Origin: Oribacterium sp. WCC10
GTDB lineage: Bacteria > Bacillota > Clostridia > Lachnospirales > Lachnospiraceae
Length of the DNA: 64,000 nt
NCBI RefSeq assembly: GCF_900113415.1
Contig: NZ_FOPH01000016.1
Coordinates: 1-64,000, forward strand
Direction: 5' to 3'
Each line of letters opens with the position of its first letter. Position 1 is the stretch's first letter. Made by a program: the position numbers and the translations under genes. This document shows positions 42,667-51,187 of the stretch, piece by piece. The notes under the pieces are model-generated. The model was not told where the DNA came from, made no database searches, and saw only the letters and a list, made by a program, of their open reading frames with translations.

Positions 42667-44492
42667 TCCCCTCTGCCTCCTTCCATAGCTCCGCAGCCGA
42701 AGTGGTCACAGCGCAGACATCTTCCTGCTTCACGCATTGCCTCCTCATGTGTCATGGGAAGCTCAACAAATTCAAAATCAGCTCTTCTTTCAAACGGGTC
42801 CCGTTCCTCTATTTCAGCTCTTCCTGTCGGCGTACATGTAGATGGCATGGCATCGGGAACAGAAACATCCAGCGAAATCTTATGATGGTATCCCAGATAC
42901 TCATCGATGTTGTAAGCTGCCACCTGACCTGCCGCTATGGCATTGATGGCAGTAGAAGGTCCTGTGACACAATCCCCACCGGAAAAGACATTATCCATCC
43001 CCTCTACCCGGCAGAATTCATCCGCTTTTATCCGGCCTCTCTCGACAGGAACTCCTGAAGCCTGAAAGCTTTCAGTATCACTTCTCTGACCGACACCAAG
43101 GATCAAAAGATCACATTTGAAACGATACGGATAATTGCTTGAGTGCTCAGTGGTCATCATTCCGAACTTATCATACTCTGCAACTATCTCCGGCTGGAGC
43201 CATACAGCTCTCACCTCGTTACTTTCTTTATCAGTTTCAATGTTAAGGAAGCTGAGAAGTGTTCTGAATCTGACTCCTTCCTGCATGGCTGCTTCTATCT
43301 CACTGGGGAGCGCGGTATAGTCATCACGTTTTCTTGTGAACACGTGAATAGTCTCCGCATTAAGCCTTGCTGCGGTACGTGCAGCATCCATGGCAACATT
43401 TCCTCCGCCGATAAGGACTACCTTTTTACCGCGCAAATCTATATTTTCACCTCTGGCAACAGCCTGCAGGAAATCTGCTGCAGGGATAACATTTTTCGCA
43501 TCTGCGCCCTCCACAGGCATGCGATTACCGATCTGAGCTCCTATGCCAAGATATACAGCATCAAAATCCTGCCTGAGCTCTTCAATTCTGATGTCTATGC
43601 CGATTTTTGTACCGCTGTGAATCTCTATATCTCCTGCTCTCAGTATGGCTCTAATGTCTTCATCCAGTCTTTCCTTCGGAAGTCTGTATTCGGGAATGCC
43701 GTATCTGAGCATGCCGCCGAGTTTCTCATGCTCCTCGTACACATGAACCTCGTGTCCCATAAGCGCAAGAAAATAGGCAGAAGTCAGGCCGGACGGGCCG
43801 CCTCCGACCACTGCAATTTTCCTGCCGGTTTTGACATTTTTCGCAGGAACAGATACCTTGTCTGCAGAAACCATATCAACAGCATATTTCTTGAGACCTC
43901 TGATATTGATCGGAGCATCTATAAATGTTCTCCTGCATTTTCTCTCACAAGGATGCTCGCATACCATGGCACAGGCCGTCGGGAAAGGATTCCTGTTTCT
44001 GATCACCTTAACCGCACCTTCATAATCTCCCGCCTTTATCATGGCTATATATGCAGGAACATCAACGTGCGCAGGGCATAATGTCACGCACGGTATAGTT
44101 TGAGATGATTGAAGACATCTTCTGTTTTTTATATGACTTTCATACTCATCGGGAAATTCCGATAGGGAATCAAGTATCAGTTTTGCTCCCATGATTCCCA
44201 CCGCACAATCAGCTGTTTTCGCAATCATCCTGCACTTATTCTCGATCTCCGATAGTGCATCCTGTGAAGCATCCCCATCTATAATGCTCTTCAATATCGC
44301 ATCAACTTCACTTAATCCGTCTCTGCACGGAACACATTTCCCACATGATTGATTCATGGAAATCTGCAGAAGTGACCTGTACAATGTAAGCGGACACAGT
44401 CCCGGCGGATAAGAAGTCATCATAGTTTTGAATTTCCGAAGAACTGTATCTGTTCTGTCATTAATGTTTCCCTTTTTACTTAGTGCACGCAT
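42663..44492 (-). CDS. NuoF-C-terminus/GltD-like diaphorase subunit of the formate dehydrogenase
   Basis: 609 residues. Residues 40-125 match the C-terminal 4Fe-4S part of NuoF (QSCGKCVPCRDGL and later DCAVG), without the FMN/NADH-binding Rossmann part of NuoF. Residues 130-600 are a GltD/NfnB-like flavoprotein: 4Fe-4S motifs (CVTLCPAH, CAMVCEHPCERKC), FAD site GGGPSGLTSAYFLALMG, NAD(P) site LIGGGNVAMDAARTAARL, and a closing GGDCVTGPSTAINAIAAGQ. It would accept electrons from the catalytic subunit and pass them to NAD(P). With both a ferredoxin-type cluster region and a flavin, bifurcation is imaginable but unproven. GAGGTTGAT precedes the ATG. Confidence 0.85.
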   Translation of the reverse strand: MRALSKKGNINDRTDTVLRKFKTMMTSYPPGLCPLTLYRSLLQISMNQSCGKCVPCRDGLSEVDAILKSIIDGDASQDALSEIENKCRMIAKTADCAVGIMGAKLILDSLSEFPDEYESHIKNRRCLQSSQTIPCVTLCPAHVDVPAYIAMIKAGDYEGAVKVIRNRNPFPTACAMVCEHPCERKCRRTFIDAPINIRGLKKYAVDMVSADKVSVPAKNVKTGRKIAVVGGGPSGLTSAYFLALMGHEVHVYEEHEKLGGMLRYGIPEYRLPKERLDEDIRAILRAGDIEIHSGTKIGIDIRIEELRQDFDAVYLGIGAQIGNRMPVEGADAKNVIPAADFLQAVARGENIDLRGKKVVLIGGGNVAMDAARTAARLNAETIHVFTRKRDDYTALPSEIEAAMQEGVRFRTLLSFLNIETDKESNEVRAVWLQPEIVAEYDKFGMMTTEHSSNYPYRFKCDLLILGVGQRSDTESFQASGVPVERGRIKADEFCRVEGMDNVFSGGDCVTGPSTAINAIAAGQVAAYNIDEYLGYHHKISLDVSVPDAMPSTCTPTGRAEIEERDPFERRADFEFVELPMTHEEAMREAGRCLRCDHFGCGAMEGGRGE

Positions 44493-44652
44493 ATCAACCT
44501 CACTGAAACAAAACTCCCGATTTTTAAATGAATCCTTTTTTTATTTTAACATGAAATCAATATACACAATCTCTATTTTAATACATTTCCTAAGCAGAAA
44601 TGCTGCTACCTATTTTACGGATCAACAATCAGTTTCAGGCTATGATATGATA

Positions 44653-44672
44653 TGATGTAAGGGTCAAAAGAA
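44653..44672 (+). repeat. Single left end of the MITE-like element
   Basis: TGATGTAAGGGTCAAAAGAA differs at three positions from the left end at 18575. No right end follows before the mobA-like gene. It lies in the divergent space between the formate dehydrogenase operon and mobA. Confidence 0.5.
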
Positions 44673-44696
44673 CCCAAAAAAACACTGATTATTTAA

Positions 44697-45389
44697 ATGT
44701 TTACCTCAACTAAAGCTAACATCGCATTTATGAACAGAGAAGAAATATTCAAAAAAGGCTTTTCCGGCATCATACTCGCCGGCGGAAGAAGCCGGAGAAT
44801 GAAAAGAGATAAATCAGAAATAAAGATAGGGGATAAAACATTTCTTGAGATTCAGATTGAAAAGCTTAAAATGCTTGGTGCCTCTGAAATTCTTATCTCA
44901 GGAAAAACCGTGCAGTTTTCGGGAGTCAAAAATGTCTCTGACATCATTCCGGACTGTGGTCCTCTGGGCGGCCTGTATTCCTGCTTTGCAAACTGTTCAT
45001 GTGATGATGCACTTGTTCTTTGCGTAGACAGTCCGCTTCTAAGTATCACAACTCTTAAAGAGCTCCTTATCACTCATCAAAGCAGCTTAAAGGACGCCAC
45101 CATTCTTTCACACAATGGTATAACAGAACCACTCATTGCTGTTTATAACACAAGAAAGTATCCCCTCATTAAAACTCTATTAGACGGAACAGCGAAACAA
45201 GTCACTGTTGTCTGTTTTCCGGATAAAAATATTGCAGAGAAAAAAGCAAAGAAAAAGCCGGCAGTACGGGCGTTTCTTGACAGGCTCGACTTCCGGCTGT
45301 ATGAATTCAAAGGTGATGAAACTGAGCTACTGAACTTTAACACACCGGAGGATCTTCATCATTTCCCCCCAAGCAGTTTCATCAGCTGA
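44697..45389 (+). CDS. mobA: MobA-like molybdenum cofactor guanylyltransferase
   Basis: 230 residues. The nucleotidyltransferase signature is IILAGGRSRRMKRDKSE (about 25-41). PDCGPLGGLYSC and the metal-binding LVLCVDSPLL (Asp near 108) follow. MobA joins GMP to molybdopterin for bis-MGD enzymes such as formate dehydrogenase, which is encoded divergently next door. The C-terminal half (from about 160) is lysine-rich and less typical. No good ribosome site precedes either Met1 or Met12, so the start is uncertain. The 3-prime end overlaps the convergent LuxR gene by 31 bp. Confidence 0.85.
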   Translation: MFTSTKANIAFMNREEIFKKGFSGIILAGGRSRRMKRDKSEIKIGDKTFLEIQIEKLKMLGASEILISGKTVQFSGVKNVSDIIPDCGPLGGLYSCFANCSCDDALVLCVDSPLLSITTLKELLITHQSSLKDATILSHNGITEPLIAVYNTRKYPLIKTLLDGTAKQVTVVCFPDKNIAEKKAKKKPAVRAFLDRLDFRLYEFKGDETELLNFNTPEDLHHFPPSSFIS

Positions 45390-46477
45390 TATCTGCTGTT
45401 TACATGGCACTTTTCATAGATGTTCTCCACATGCTTTTTTACCGTGTGGAAACTTATCATCATTTCTGCTGCGATTTCTTTATAAGTGTATCCCTTTGCC
45501 ATAAAGGAAGCCACCTTCTGTTCTGTTTTGGTAAGCTCTCCCATACAGTATGAAGCCACTGCTTCCGGCGAAGAATCATTGGCAGACAAAGTATCACTTA
45601 CGACATCCTTTTTATGTATGGTTATCCAATGATACATATCAACTATTCCGTTGGAATATCTTTTGGGATAATCATGTATAGTGTAGATATAATTCTTGAT
45701 AGTCCGGTTATGAACCTCAGAAATATCATCATCACTCACTCCCAAAAGAAACGGCAGCCAACCGCATGGTGTATCAGAATCTATCCTGCCGACACTTCCC
45801 ATAAGTTCTTCAAGTCTCTTTACCGCCTCGTCACTGTGATCAAGAACATGCATAAAATCATCCGTAATAAGATATGCTCTCTCACCTGATGAAATAATCT
45901 CTCCCTGAATCTTTGATATGATCTTCACCTGTTCATATTTCTTGAAATTCTTATACGCCATAGCAATGTAAGAATAAATATCCTTCATGTAACTCAAGTC
46001 ATCTTCTGAAAAATCCCCCTCTGACTCTTCTCTCAGAAAAACCAGTTGTATGTAGGCATTAATGCCGAAAGCCATAGTGAGACTGTAGTGAGCATTGAGA
46101 TATTTTTCAAGGAAATCAACATATACCGACTCTTCATAATCAGTCACTATATCTGTGGCCCTGTATATCCTCGGCTCAATATCAAAGTAAGTAAGGTGAT
46201 CACTTACCGCATCATCGTATATATTTCGTCTCACTATATCTTCCGGAACAAAATCGCGATAAGGATGAGTTTCCGCTTCCTGCGCTCCTCCTGTTTTATC
46301 CGTCCAGGAGAGAAACTTTCCATGAGTATCAAAATAAACGATATTTACATTATTCAATCCGAAGTTTCTCTCAAGTGCTTCCAGCATAAACGGGCTGAAA
46401 AACTCCTGTGCCGAAATCTGATGATTCTCCATTTCGAGAAAGAAATTCTTCTGCCCGTCATTTCGTCCGTAATTCAT
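45359..46477 (-). CDS. LuxR-type transcriptional regulator with an unassigned sensory N-terminus
   Basis: 372 residues. The C-terminal 60 residues are a LuxR helix-turn-helix (ELTKTEQKVASFMAKGYTYKEIAAEM, MISFHTVKKHVENIYEKC). Residues 20-180 look like a PAS/GAF-type sensor (FFSPFMLEALERNFGLNNVNIVYFD..., FGINAYIQLVFLREESEGDFSEDDLSYMKDIYSYI), but no domain can be named with certainty. It has no receiver domain. Possible targets are the neighbouring formate dehydrogenase/mobA or symporter genes; there is no sequence proof. Confidence 0.8.
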   Translation of the reverse strand: MNYGRNDGQKNFFLEMENHQISAQEFFSPFMLEALERNFGLNNVNIVYFDTHGKFLSWTDKTGGAQEAETHPYRDFVPEDIVRRNIYDDAVSDHLTYFDIEPRIYRATDIVTDYEESVYVDFLEKYLNAHYSLTMAFGINAYIQLVFLREESEGDFSEDDLSYMKDIYSYIAMAYKNFKKYEQVKIISKIQGEIISSGERAYLITDDFMHVLDHSDEAVKRLEELMGSVGRIDSDTPCGWLPFLLGVSDDDISEVHNRTIKNYIYTIHDYPKRYSNGIVDMYHWITIHKKDVVSDTLSANDSSPEAVASYCMGELTKTEQKVASFMAKGYTYKEIAAEMMISFHTVKKHVENIYEKCHVNSRYQLMKLLGGK

Positions 46478-46707
46478 CTATAATTAATCCTTTAATCTTT
46501 TCATAAAACCGGCTTAGGTCCATATCGTATACTCACCTGCATTAAGATAGAGCAGCTTCTCCACTATCCATCATATAAAAACCGTGGTTCAATGATACAA
46601 CATTTCCAACCGACTTTCCTCAAAAATATCAAATACCCCCTTATGCAGCCGGCATAAATCCGGGTGATTGCTTTGCCCTGCTTCGGACACAATTATTCAT
46701 ACTGATA

Positions 46708-46750
46708 ATAAAAAAGGCCCCCTGGGATTCTGTTTCAAATCCCGGAGGCC
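46708..46750 (-). terminator. Terminator of the symporter gene
   Basis: GGCCCCCTGGGATT (46716-46729) pairs with AATCCCGGAGGCC (46738-46750), with one bulge. The minus strand continues TTTTTTATTAT. Confidence 0.9.
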
Positions 46751-46766
46751 TTAGCAATATTCACTT

Positions 46767-48011
46767 TTAAGCAATTCTTGCATCTGTAGCTTTCTTCATT
46801 TCATCAGACTGCTCTGTGATACCATGCTTTTCTGCATAGCCTGTAAGGATAAGTGTAAGGGCACCATCACCTGTTACGTTACATGCAGTTCCGAATGAAT
46901 CCTGAAGTGCAAAGATTGTGAGCATAAGAGCGGTTCCTGTATCATCAAAGCCGAGAACGCTGATGATAAGTCCGAGCGATGCCATAACTGTTCCACCCGG
47001 CACACCTGGCGCTCCGATAGCGAATACTCCGAGGAGCAGACAGAAGATGATCATCTTAGGTGCAGGCGGGAATGTACCGTAAAGCATCTTTGAAACTGCC
47101 ATAACGAAGAATGTCTCTGTCATAACAGATCCGCAAAGATGAATGTTTGCAAAAAGCGGAATACCAAAGCTTACCATATCATCACGAAGTGTAGGCTCTG
47201 ATTTCTTTGCGCACTGAAGGGCTACAGAAAGTGTTGCTGCAGATGACATTGTACCTACTGCAGTCATGTATGCAGGGCCGTAGTTCTTCAGAATATTCAT
47301 AGGATTTCTTCCTGAATAAGCCCCTGCGATTCCGTAAAGAAGTGCAAGCCAGATATAATGTCCTACCATGACGATAACGATGATGGCGAGGAATATCGGA
47401 AGCTGCTTTGTGATAGTTCCCTCATATGCAAGTGTGCAGAATGTTGTTCCGATAAGTACAGGAAGTACCGGAATGACAAACTTCGTAACGATACTGAGTA
47501 CTATCTTCTGGAACTCTTCGAGTATATTTGTGATGTACTTGCTTGAATTCCATGCCGCTGCAAGTCCTACCAGAACTGAGAAGAACAGTGCTGACATAAC
47601 AGGCATGATCTGCGGAATATCAAGTGCAAATACAGGTGCAGGAATCTCCTTAAGTCCGTCTACCTCAGGATTGATAGCCATATGCGGAAGAATCGCATAT
47701 CCTGATGCTGTTGCAAAGAATGCTGCTCCGATAGATGATACATATGCGATGCAGAGCGCAACCATAAGCATCCTTGAAGCATTGTTTCCGAGTCTTGTAA
47801 TTGAAGGAGCGATAAAACCGATTACGATAAGCGGTACGCAGAAGCTGATAAACTGTCCTACGATATACTTAACGCAGACAAGTACGTTAAGTACTGCCAC
47901 TCCAAATGCTGAGCCATCCGCAGCATTCAGTGCAAGTCCTACGATGATACCTATCGCAAGCGCACATAAAAGCTTAAACGGTAGGCTGTGAATAAAGCCT
48001 TTCTTTTCCAT
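46767..48011 (-). CDS. DAACS-family sodium:dicarboxylate/amino acid symporter
   Basis: 414 residues from MEKKGFIHSLPFK. Earlier in-frame ATGs lie in or before the AAGGAGGAACAAGGGG ribosome site, so this one is used. About eight membrane helices plus two re-entrant loops. TMSSAATLSVALQCA is the serine-rich loop of the GltPh/SstT family, and GAPGVPGGTVMAS and DSFGTACNVTGDGA (with the NxxGD-type end) bind sodium and substrate. SstT relatives carry serine/threonine; others carry glutamate or dicarboxylates. The upstream gene is a cysteine-desulfidase/serine-dehydratase-like enzyme in the same direction, hinting at serine or cysteine as cargo (inference). Confidence 0.9.
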   Translation of the reverse strand: MEKKGFIHSLPFKLLCALAIGIIVGLALNAADGSAFGVAVLNVLVCVKYIVGQFISFCVPLIVIGFIAPSITRLGNNASRMLMVALCIAYVSSIGAAFFATASGYAILPHMAINPEVDGLKEIPAPVFALDIPQIMPVMSALFFSVLVGLAAAWNSSKYITNILEEFQKIVLSIVTKFVIPVLPVLIGTTFCTLAYEGTITKQLPIFLAIIVIVMVGHYIWLALLYGIAGAYSGRNPMNILKNYGPAYMTAVGTMSSAATLSVALQCAKKSEPTLRDDMVSFGIPLFANIHLCGSVMTETFFVMAVSKMLYGTFPPAPKMIIFCLLLGVFAIGAPGVPGGTVMASLGLIISVLGFDDTGTALMLTIFALQDSFGTACNVTGDGALTLILTGYAEKHGITEQSDEMKKATDARIA

Positions 48012-48080
48012 CCCCTTGTTCCTCCTTTTCATTGGGAACATCAGCCCTCTGTATTCATTTTTCAAAGGGGTGATGCTTAA

Positions 48081-48187
48081 TGTCAGTTTATGCAGAGACT
48101 GACATATGATTGATTTTTGTTTTATGCCACTCTCAGGCTTAATTGAGATGAACGAACAGCATAAAACAATTTGAAGAAATCAATCAT
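48081..48187 (-). promoter_or_regulatory. Structured leader upstream of the symporter gene
   Basis: Two dyads in series. TGTCAGT/ACTGACA (48081-48104) is a small hairpin. A large nested one pairs ATGATTGATTT (48106-48116) with AAATCAATCAT (48177-48187), and inside it GTTTTATGC (48119-48127) with GCATAAAAC (48159-48167). It fits no riboswitch class I recognise. The rest of 48012-48480 is AT-rich with no gene; this long gap suggests the symporter is transcribed separately from the enzyme gene upstream. Confidence 0.5.
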
Positions 48188-48480
48188 GACTTCTTCTATG
48201 TGAACCGACGCACATTACCCTTAATTCATGCATCAGATCATATATATTTAATATATCATTACTATAATACACAATCATGACTTATATATCCACACCAAGA
48301 TATACATACTGCACAACAGCCACAATCATATCCTTGAAATTCTTTCCTTTTCAGAAGATCATTGAACCCTGATGTATGAATGTTTCACATCATAAGTCAG
48401 CAACAACTTCTATGAAACAATGAACAGCGCAGTATTCCCTCTGTCACTCATGTATCCTATCCGCAATACAAAATCCATGC

Positions 48481-49794
48481 TCAAAGGCATGCTCCAACAT
48501 CCACCTTGTCTGTCATGACATTAAGAATTTCCTTATCTGTAGGCATCATTCCGATCTTTCCGATGTAGCCCATATTCTTGATGGTCTGCTCTACATCCTC
48601 CTCAACGATTCCCTCGCCTGGCTGGAAAGATTTGTCATTCATACTCATATAGTGAGCAAGAAGCGCAGCATGAACAGACGCTGCGATCTTGGCCGCACAG
48701 CTTGGCTTCGCACCATCACATACGATGCCGCCGACATTGGCAAGCGTATTGGTGATGGTCTTCGCAATATGAACATAATCTCCACCGCTCATATATGTGA
48801 TGGCAGCTCCGGCTCCACAGGAAGCACTTACTGCTCCGCAGAATGCTGAAAGTGCACCGATATAGTGCTTAATGTAAATAGATACAAGGTTCGAGATAAT
48901 AAGAGCACGCATACGCTTTTCATCTGATAATGAAAGCTCCCTTGCGTATACGACAACAGGCATTGTAACAGTGATCCCCTGATTTCCGGAACCCGAGTTA
49001 ATGACTACCGGCATAGGACATCCCGACATTCTGGCATCTGAGCCGGCTGCTGCACAGGCACAGGCACAAGACTTCACATTATGGCCAAAGTTCTCGAGAA
49101 TTGTCTTTCCTACACTGGCCCCCCATGGGTTATCAAGTCCTTCCTGTGATATTGCAGAATTCATCTTTATCTGACGGTTAAGAATATCTTCAACCTCGGA
49201 AAGATCTACCTGATTCGCATAGTCAAGAAGTCCCTTCAGACTCATTAGATTTCTGTTTCCTGCATGAATGGCTTCTGAATACTCATTCTTTTTACCATGC
49301 TCAACGAGAACTTCTCCGTCTCTCTTTATCAGCGTGATATCCGTATGATGTTCAGCGATAACGACCTCGGCATCATGCTCTTTTCCTTTGATGAGAGCCT
49401 GAATATAAAGATTCGGTACATTCTCAACATAGTTGCAATCACAGAACTTTTGTGCCACCAGTTCTCTCGTCTTATCGCGATCCTCATCTGTGACCTCTGC
49501 GATAACCTCAAGCTTCTTGTCCGGATTTCCTCCAACTACTCCAAGTGTGGCAGCAACCTCAATGCCTCTCTGACCTCCTGAATTCGGAACTTTGACACCC
49601 TTTACATTCTTGATCATGTTACCGGAACAATTGATAGTGATATGCACCGGTTCATCTGAAAGAACCTTTCTGGCCATTGCTGCTGCATATGCTATGGCGA
49701 TCGGCTCTGTACATCCCATGGCGGGAATCAGTTCATTACGTAAAATGTCTGTATAATTATCCATCAGTTCCTTATCGAGTGAAAATTCTGCCAT
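48481..49794 (-). CDS. UPF0597 / L-cysteine desulfidase-like (serine dehydratase alpha-like) enzyme
   Basis: 437 residues. Family marks are GCTEPIAIAYAAA (Cys28), NCSGNMIKNVKGVKVPNSGG, the Cys-rich KSCACACAAAGS, GCPMPVVINSGSGNQGITVTMPV and FCGAVSASCGAGAA. These Cys residues fit an oxygen-sensitive 4Fe-4S centre. Characterised members (CdsB, CyuA) release H2S, ammonia and pyruvate from L-cysteine. Others may act on serine or related substrates. The symporter downstream may bring in the substrate and the GntR regulator upstream may control it. GAGGAGGTAATT precedes the ATG. Confidence 0.88.
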   Translation of the reverse strand: MAEFSLDKELMDNYTDILRNELIPAMGCTEPIAIAYAAAMARKVLSDEPVHITINCSGNMIKNVKGVKVPNSGGQRGIEVAATLGVVGGNPDKKLEVIAEVTDEDRDKTRELVAQKFCDCNYVENVPNLYIQALIKGKEHDAEVVIAEHHTDITLIKRDGEVLVEHGKKNEYSEAIHAGNRNLMSLKGLLDYANQVDLSEVEDILNRQIKMNSAISQEGLDNPWGASVGKTILENFGHNVKSCACACAAAGSDARMSGCPMPVVINSGSGNQGITVTMPVVVYARELSLSDEKRMRALIISNLVSIYIKHYIGALSAFCGAVSASCGAGAAITYMSGGDYVHIAKTITNTLANVGGIVCDGAKPSCAAKIAASVHAALLAHYMSMNDKSFQPGEGIVEEDVEQTIKNMGYIGKIGMMPTDKEILNVMTDKVDVGACL

Positions 49795-49838
49795 AATTAC
49801 CTCCTCTGTTTCACGTACCGGAAACGCTGTTCATATTA

Positions 49839-49863
49839 CTGATAATATCACTGGTATTATCAG
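49839..49863. promoter_or_regulatory. Dyad upstream of the UPF0597 gene, possible GntR operator
   Basis: CTGATAATA (49839-49847) and TATTATCAG (49855-49863) are perfect inverses with a 7-bp gap. The neighbouring GGAAACGCTG also recalls the 128-bp repeat family, so it may instead be a remnant of that. Confidence 0.4.
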
Positions 49864-49994
49864 CTGTCATTCTTAAATTTCTATGAAATGATGCACTATT
49901 TATTGGATAATATTTCGCCCCGTTTCACTTGCATTTTCCCGATGTCTTTTGAGAAAACACAGGTGTCTCCCGTATGCGATACAATACAAACCAA

Positions 49995-50070
49995 TAAAAA
50001 AATCACCCGAACATGAACCTTTCTCAAATGTAAATCCAACATCGGAGATCAATCCATATTCAGGTGATTT
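49995..50070 (-). terminator. Terminator of the GntR regulator
   Basis: AAATCACCCGAACATG (50000-50015) pairs with CATATTCAGGTGATTT (50055-50070), a 16-bp stem with G-U pairs and a long loop. The minus strand ends TGATTTTTTTATT. Confidence 0.75.
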
Positions 50071-50154
50071 GTATATCATTTTGATTCTATATTCTATACA
50101 GACTCTTGCAGCATTTCAAGAAGCAAATATCCGAATCTGAACTATCAATCCTTT

Positions 50155-50811
50155 TTATCCGACAGATTTCGAAAAGAACATCGATGTACCGCCGAAATCA
50201 TTCAGGTCTTCTTTCAGATGGAACAATGCTTCATCTATCTTTTCATGCTTAAGTGCATCAAGAATCTCTTTATGATGCCTTGTATCCATGGAAAACATGA
50301 TATCCACACCGGGATTCCAGTAGAACTGGGCATAGGCCCGTTTAAGCCTTATCATACACTGTTTAAGCTGCGTGGTAGCATAATCATTGCCACAGCTTTC
50401 TATAAGCCTGATGTGAAATTTGATATTATACTCGAAGTGAGTTCTTGCATCTGTATCATTGATCCTGCAATACTGATCCAGGTGCTCCAGCTCGGCATAA
50501 TCCTCTGCACTGATATTCCTGTATCTCTCACGAAGTATGCCGCCCTCCAGTGCAAGTCTGAACTGCAGCATCTCATAGATATCATCTTTGGTGAGTCTGA
50601 TAACTTCATATCCATATCTCGGTATGCTTCGTAATACACCATCAGCACACAGCGATAGCAACGCTTCTCTAACCGGAGACTTGCTGCACTTATACTTTTC
50701 GATCATTGCTTTTTCATTCAAAATCTCACCGGAAGTATAGGTCGAAGAATAAATGTCTTCGAGTATGGAATTGTAAACAAATTCTTTCAGATTAGTTGTC
50801 TTACGCTCCAT
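50155..50811 (-). CDS. GntR-family (FadR/FCD type) transcriptional regulator
   Basis: 218 residues. N-terminal winged helix (about 10-75) with YKCSKSPVREALLSLCADGVLRSIPRYGYEV, then an all-helical FCD domain (LEGGILRERY, FHIRLIESCGND and HHKEILDALKHEKIDEALFHLKEDL), whose His and Asp residues usually bind a metal and a small organic acid or amino acid. Its own terminator follows, so it is a separate unit upstream of the UPF0597 gene. AAGGAGATTGC fixes the start. Confidence 0.92.
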   Translation of the reverse strand: MERKTTNLKEFVYNSILEDIYSSTYTSGEILNEKAMIEKYKCSKSPVREALLSLCADGVLRSIPRYGYEVIRLTKDDIYEMLQFRLALEGGILRERYRNISAEDYAELEHLDQYCRINDTDARTHFEYNIKFHIRLIESCGNDYATTQLKQCMIRLKRAYAQFYWNPGVDIMFSMDTRHHKEILDALKHEKIDEALFHLKEDLNDFGGTSMFFSKSVG

Positions 50812-50837
50812 GCAATCTCCTTAACTGCTCTTTTGAT

Positions 50838-50877
50838 GACTCAGTCCACGAATAATGCTTCATGGAAGGACTGAGTC
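50838..50877. promoter_or_regulatory. 10-bp inverted repeat in the GntR gene leader
   Basis: GACTCAGTCC (50838-50847) and GGACTGAGTC (50868-50877) are perfect inverses with a 20-nt gap, 26 bp before the GntR start. Could be an autoregulatory site or a leader hairpin. The rest of 50812-51187 is AT-rich with no gene. Confidence 0.45.
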
Positions 50878-51088
50878 GTCCACCGTGTTCTCGCGAAAAT
50901 CAGCCTTAACTAAAAATCAGCTTCAGCTGTACTTTCATTTTCGTATTTTAACGCGTGCAAATTTGATTTACAAGTGAGCGTTTTCATGTATAAATCCACT
51001 CTTTCCATAGTTCGTTTTATTTTTCAATTCGTATTATTTAAACAATTATAAATATATATTTTTTACAACATAATTTTCGGTTTTTTTG

Positions 51089-51097
51089 TTATACTAA
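51089..51097 (+). promoter_or_regulatory. Extended -10 promoter element for the secreted protein at 51188
   Basis: TGTTATACT is an extended -10 (TGnTATACT). No convincing -35 is seen, as expected for that class. The leader is about 85 nt. Confidence 0.45.
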
Positions 51098-51187
51098 AAA
51101 TAGATTTTCTACATTTGCGATAACTGTGAAAATTTTATCCTTATGTACATTTTTGCAACGTGATTTAATACTAAAAAGGAGGTCAAG

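Noticed and set aside
43143-44081. 312-codon plus-strand open frame opposite the diaphorase gene
   Set aside because: It lies wholly opposite a gene with clear flavoprotein motifs and has no domain or ribosome site.
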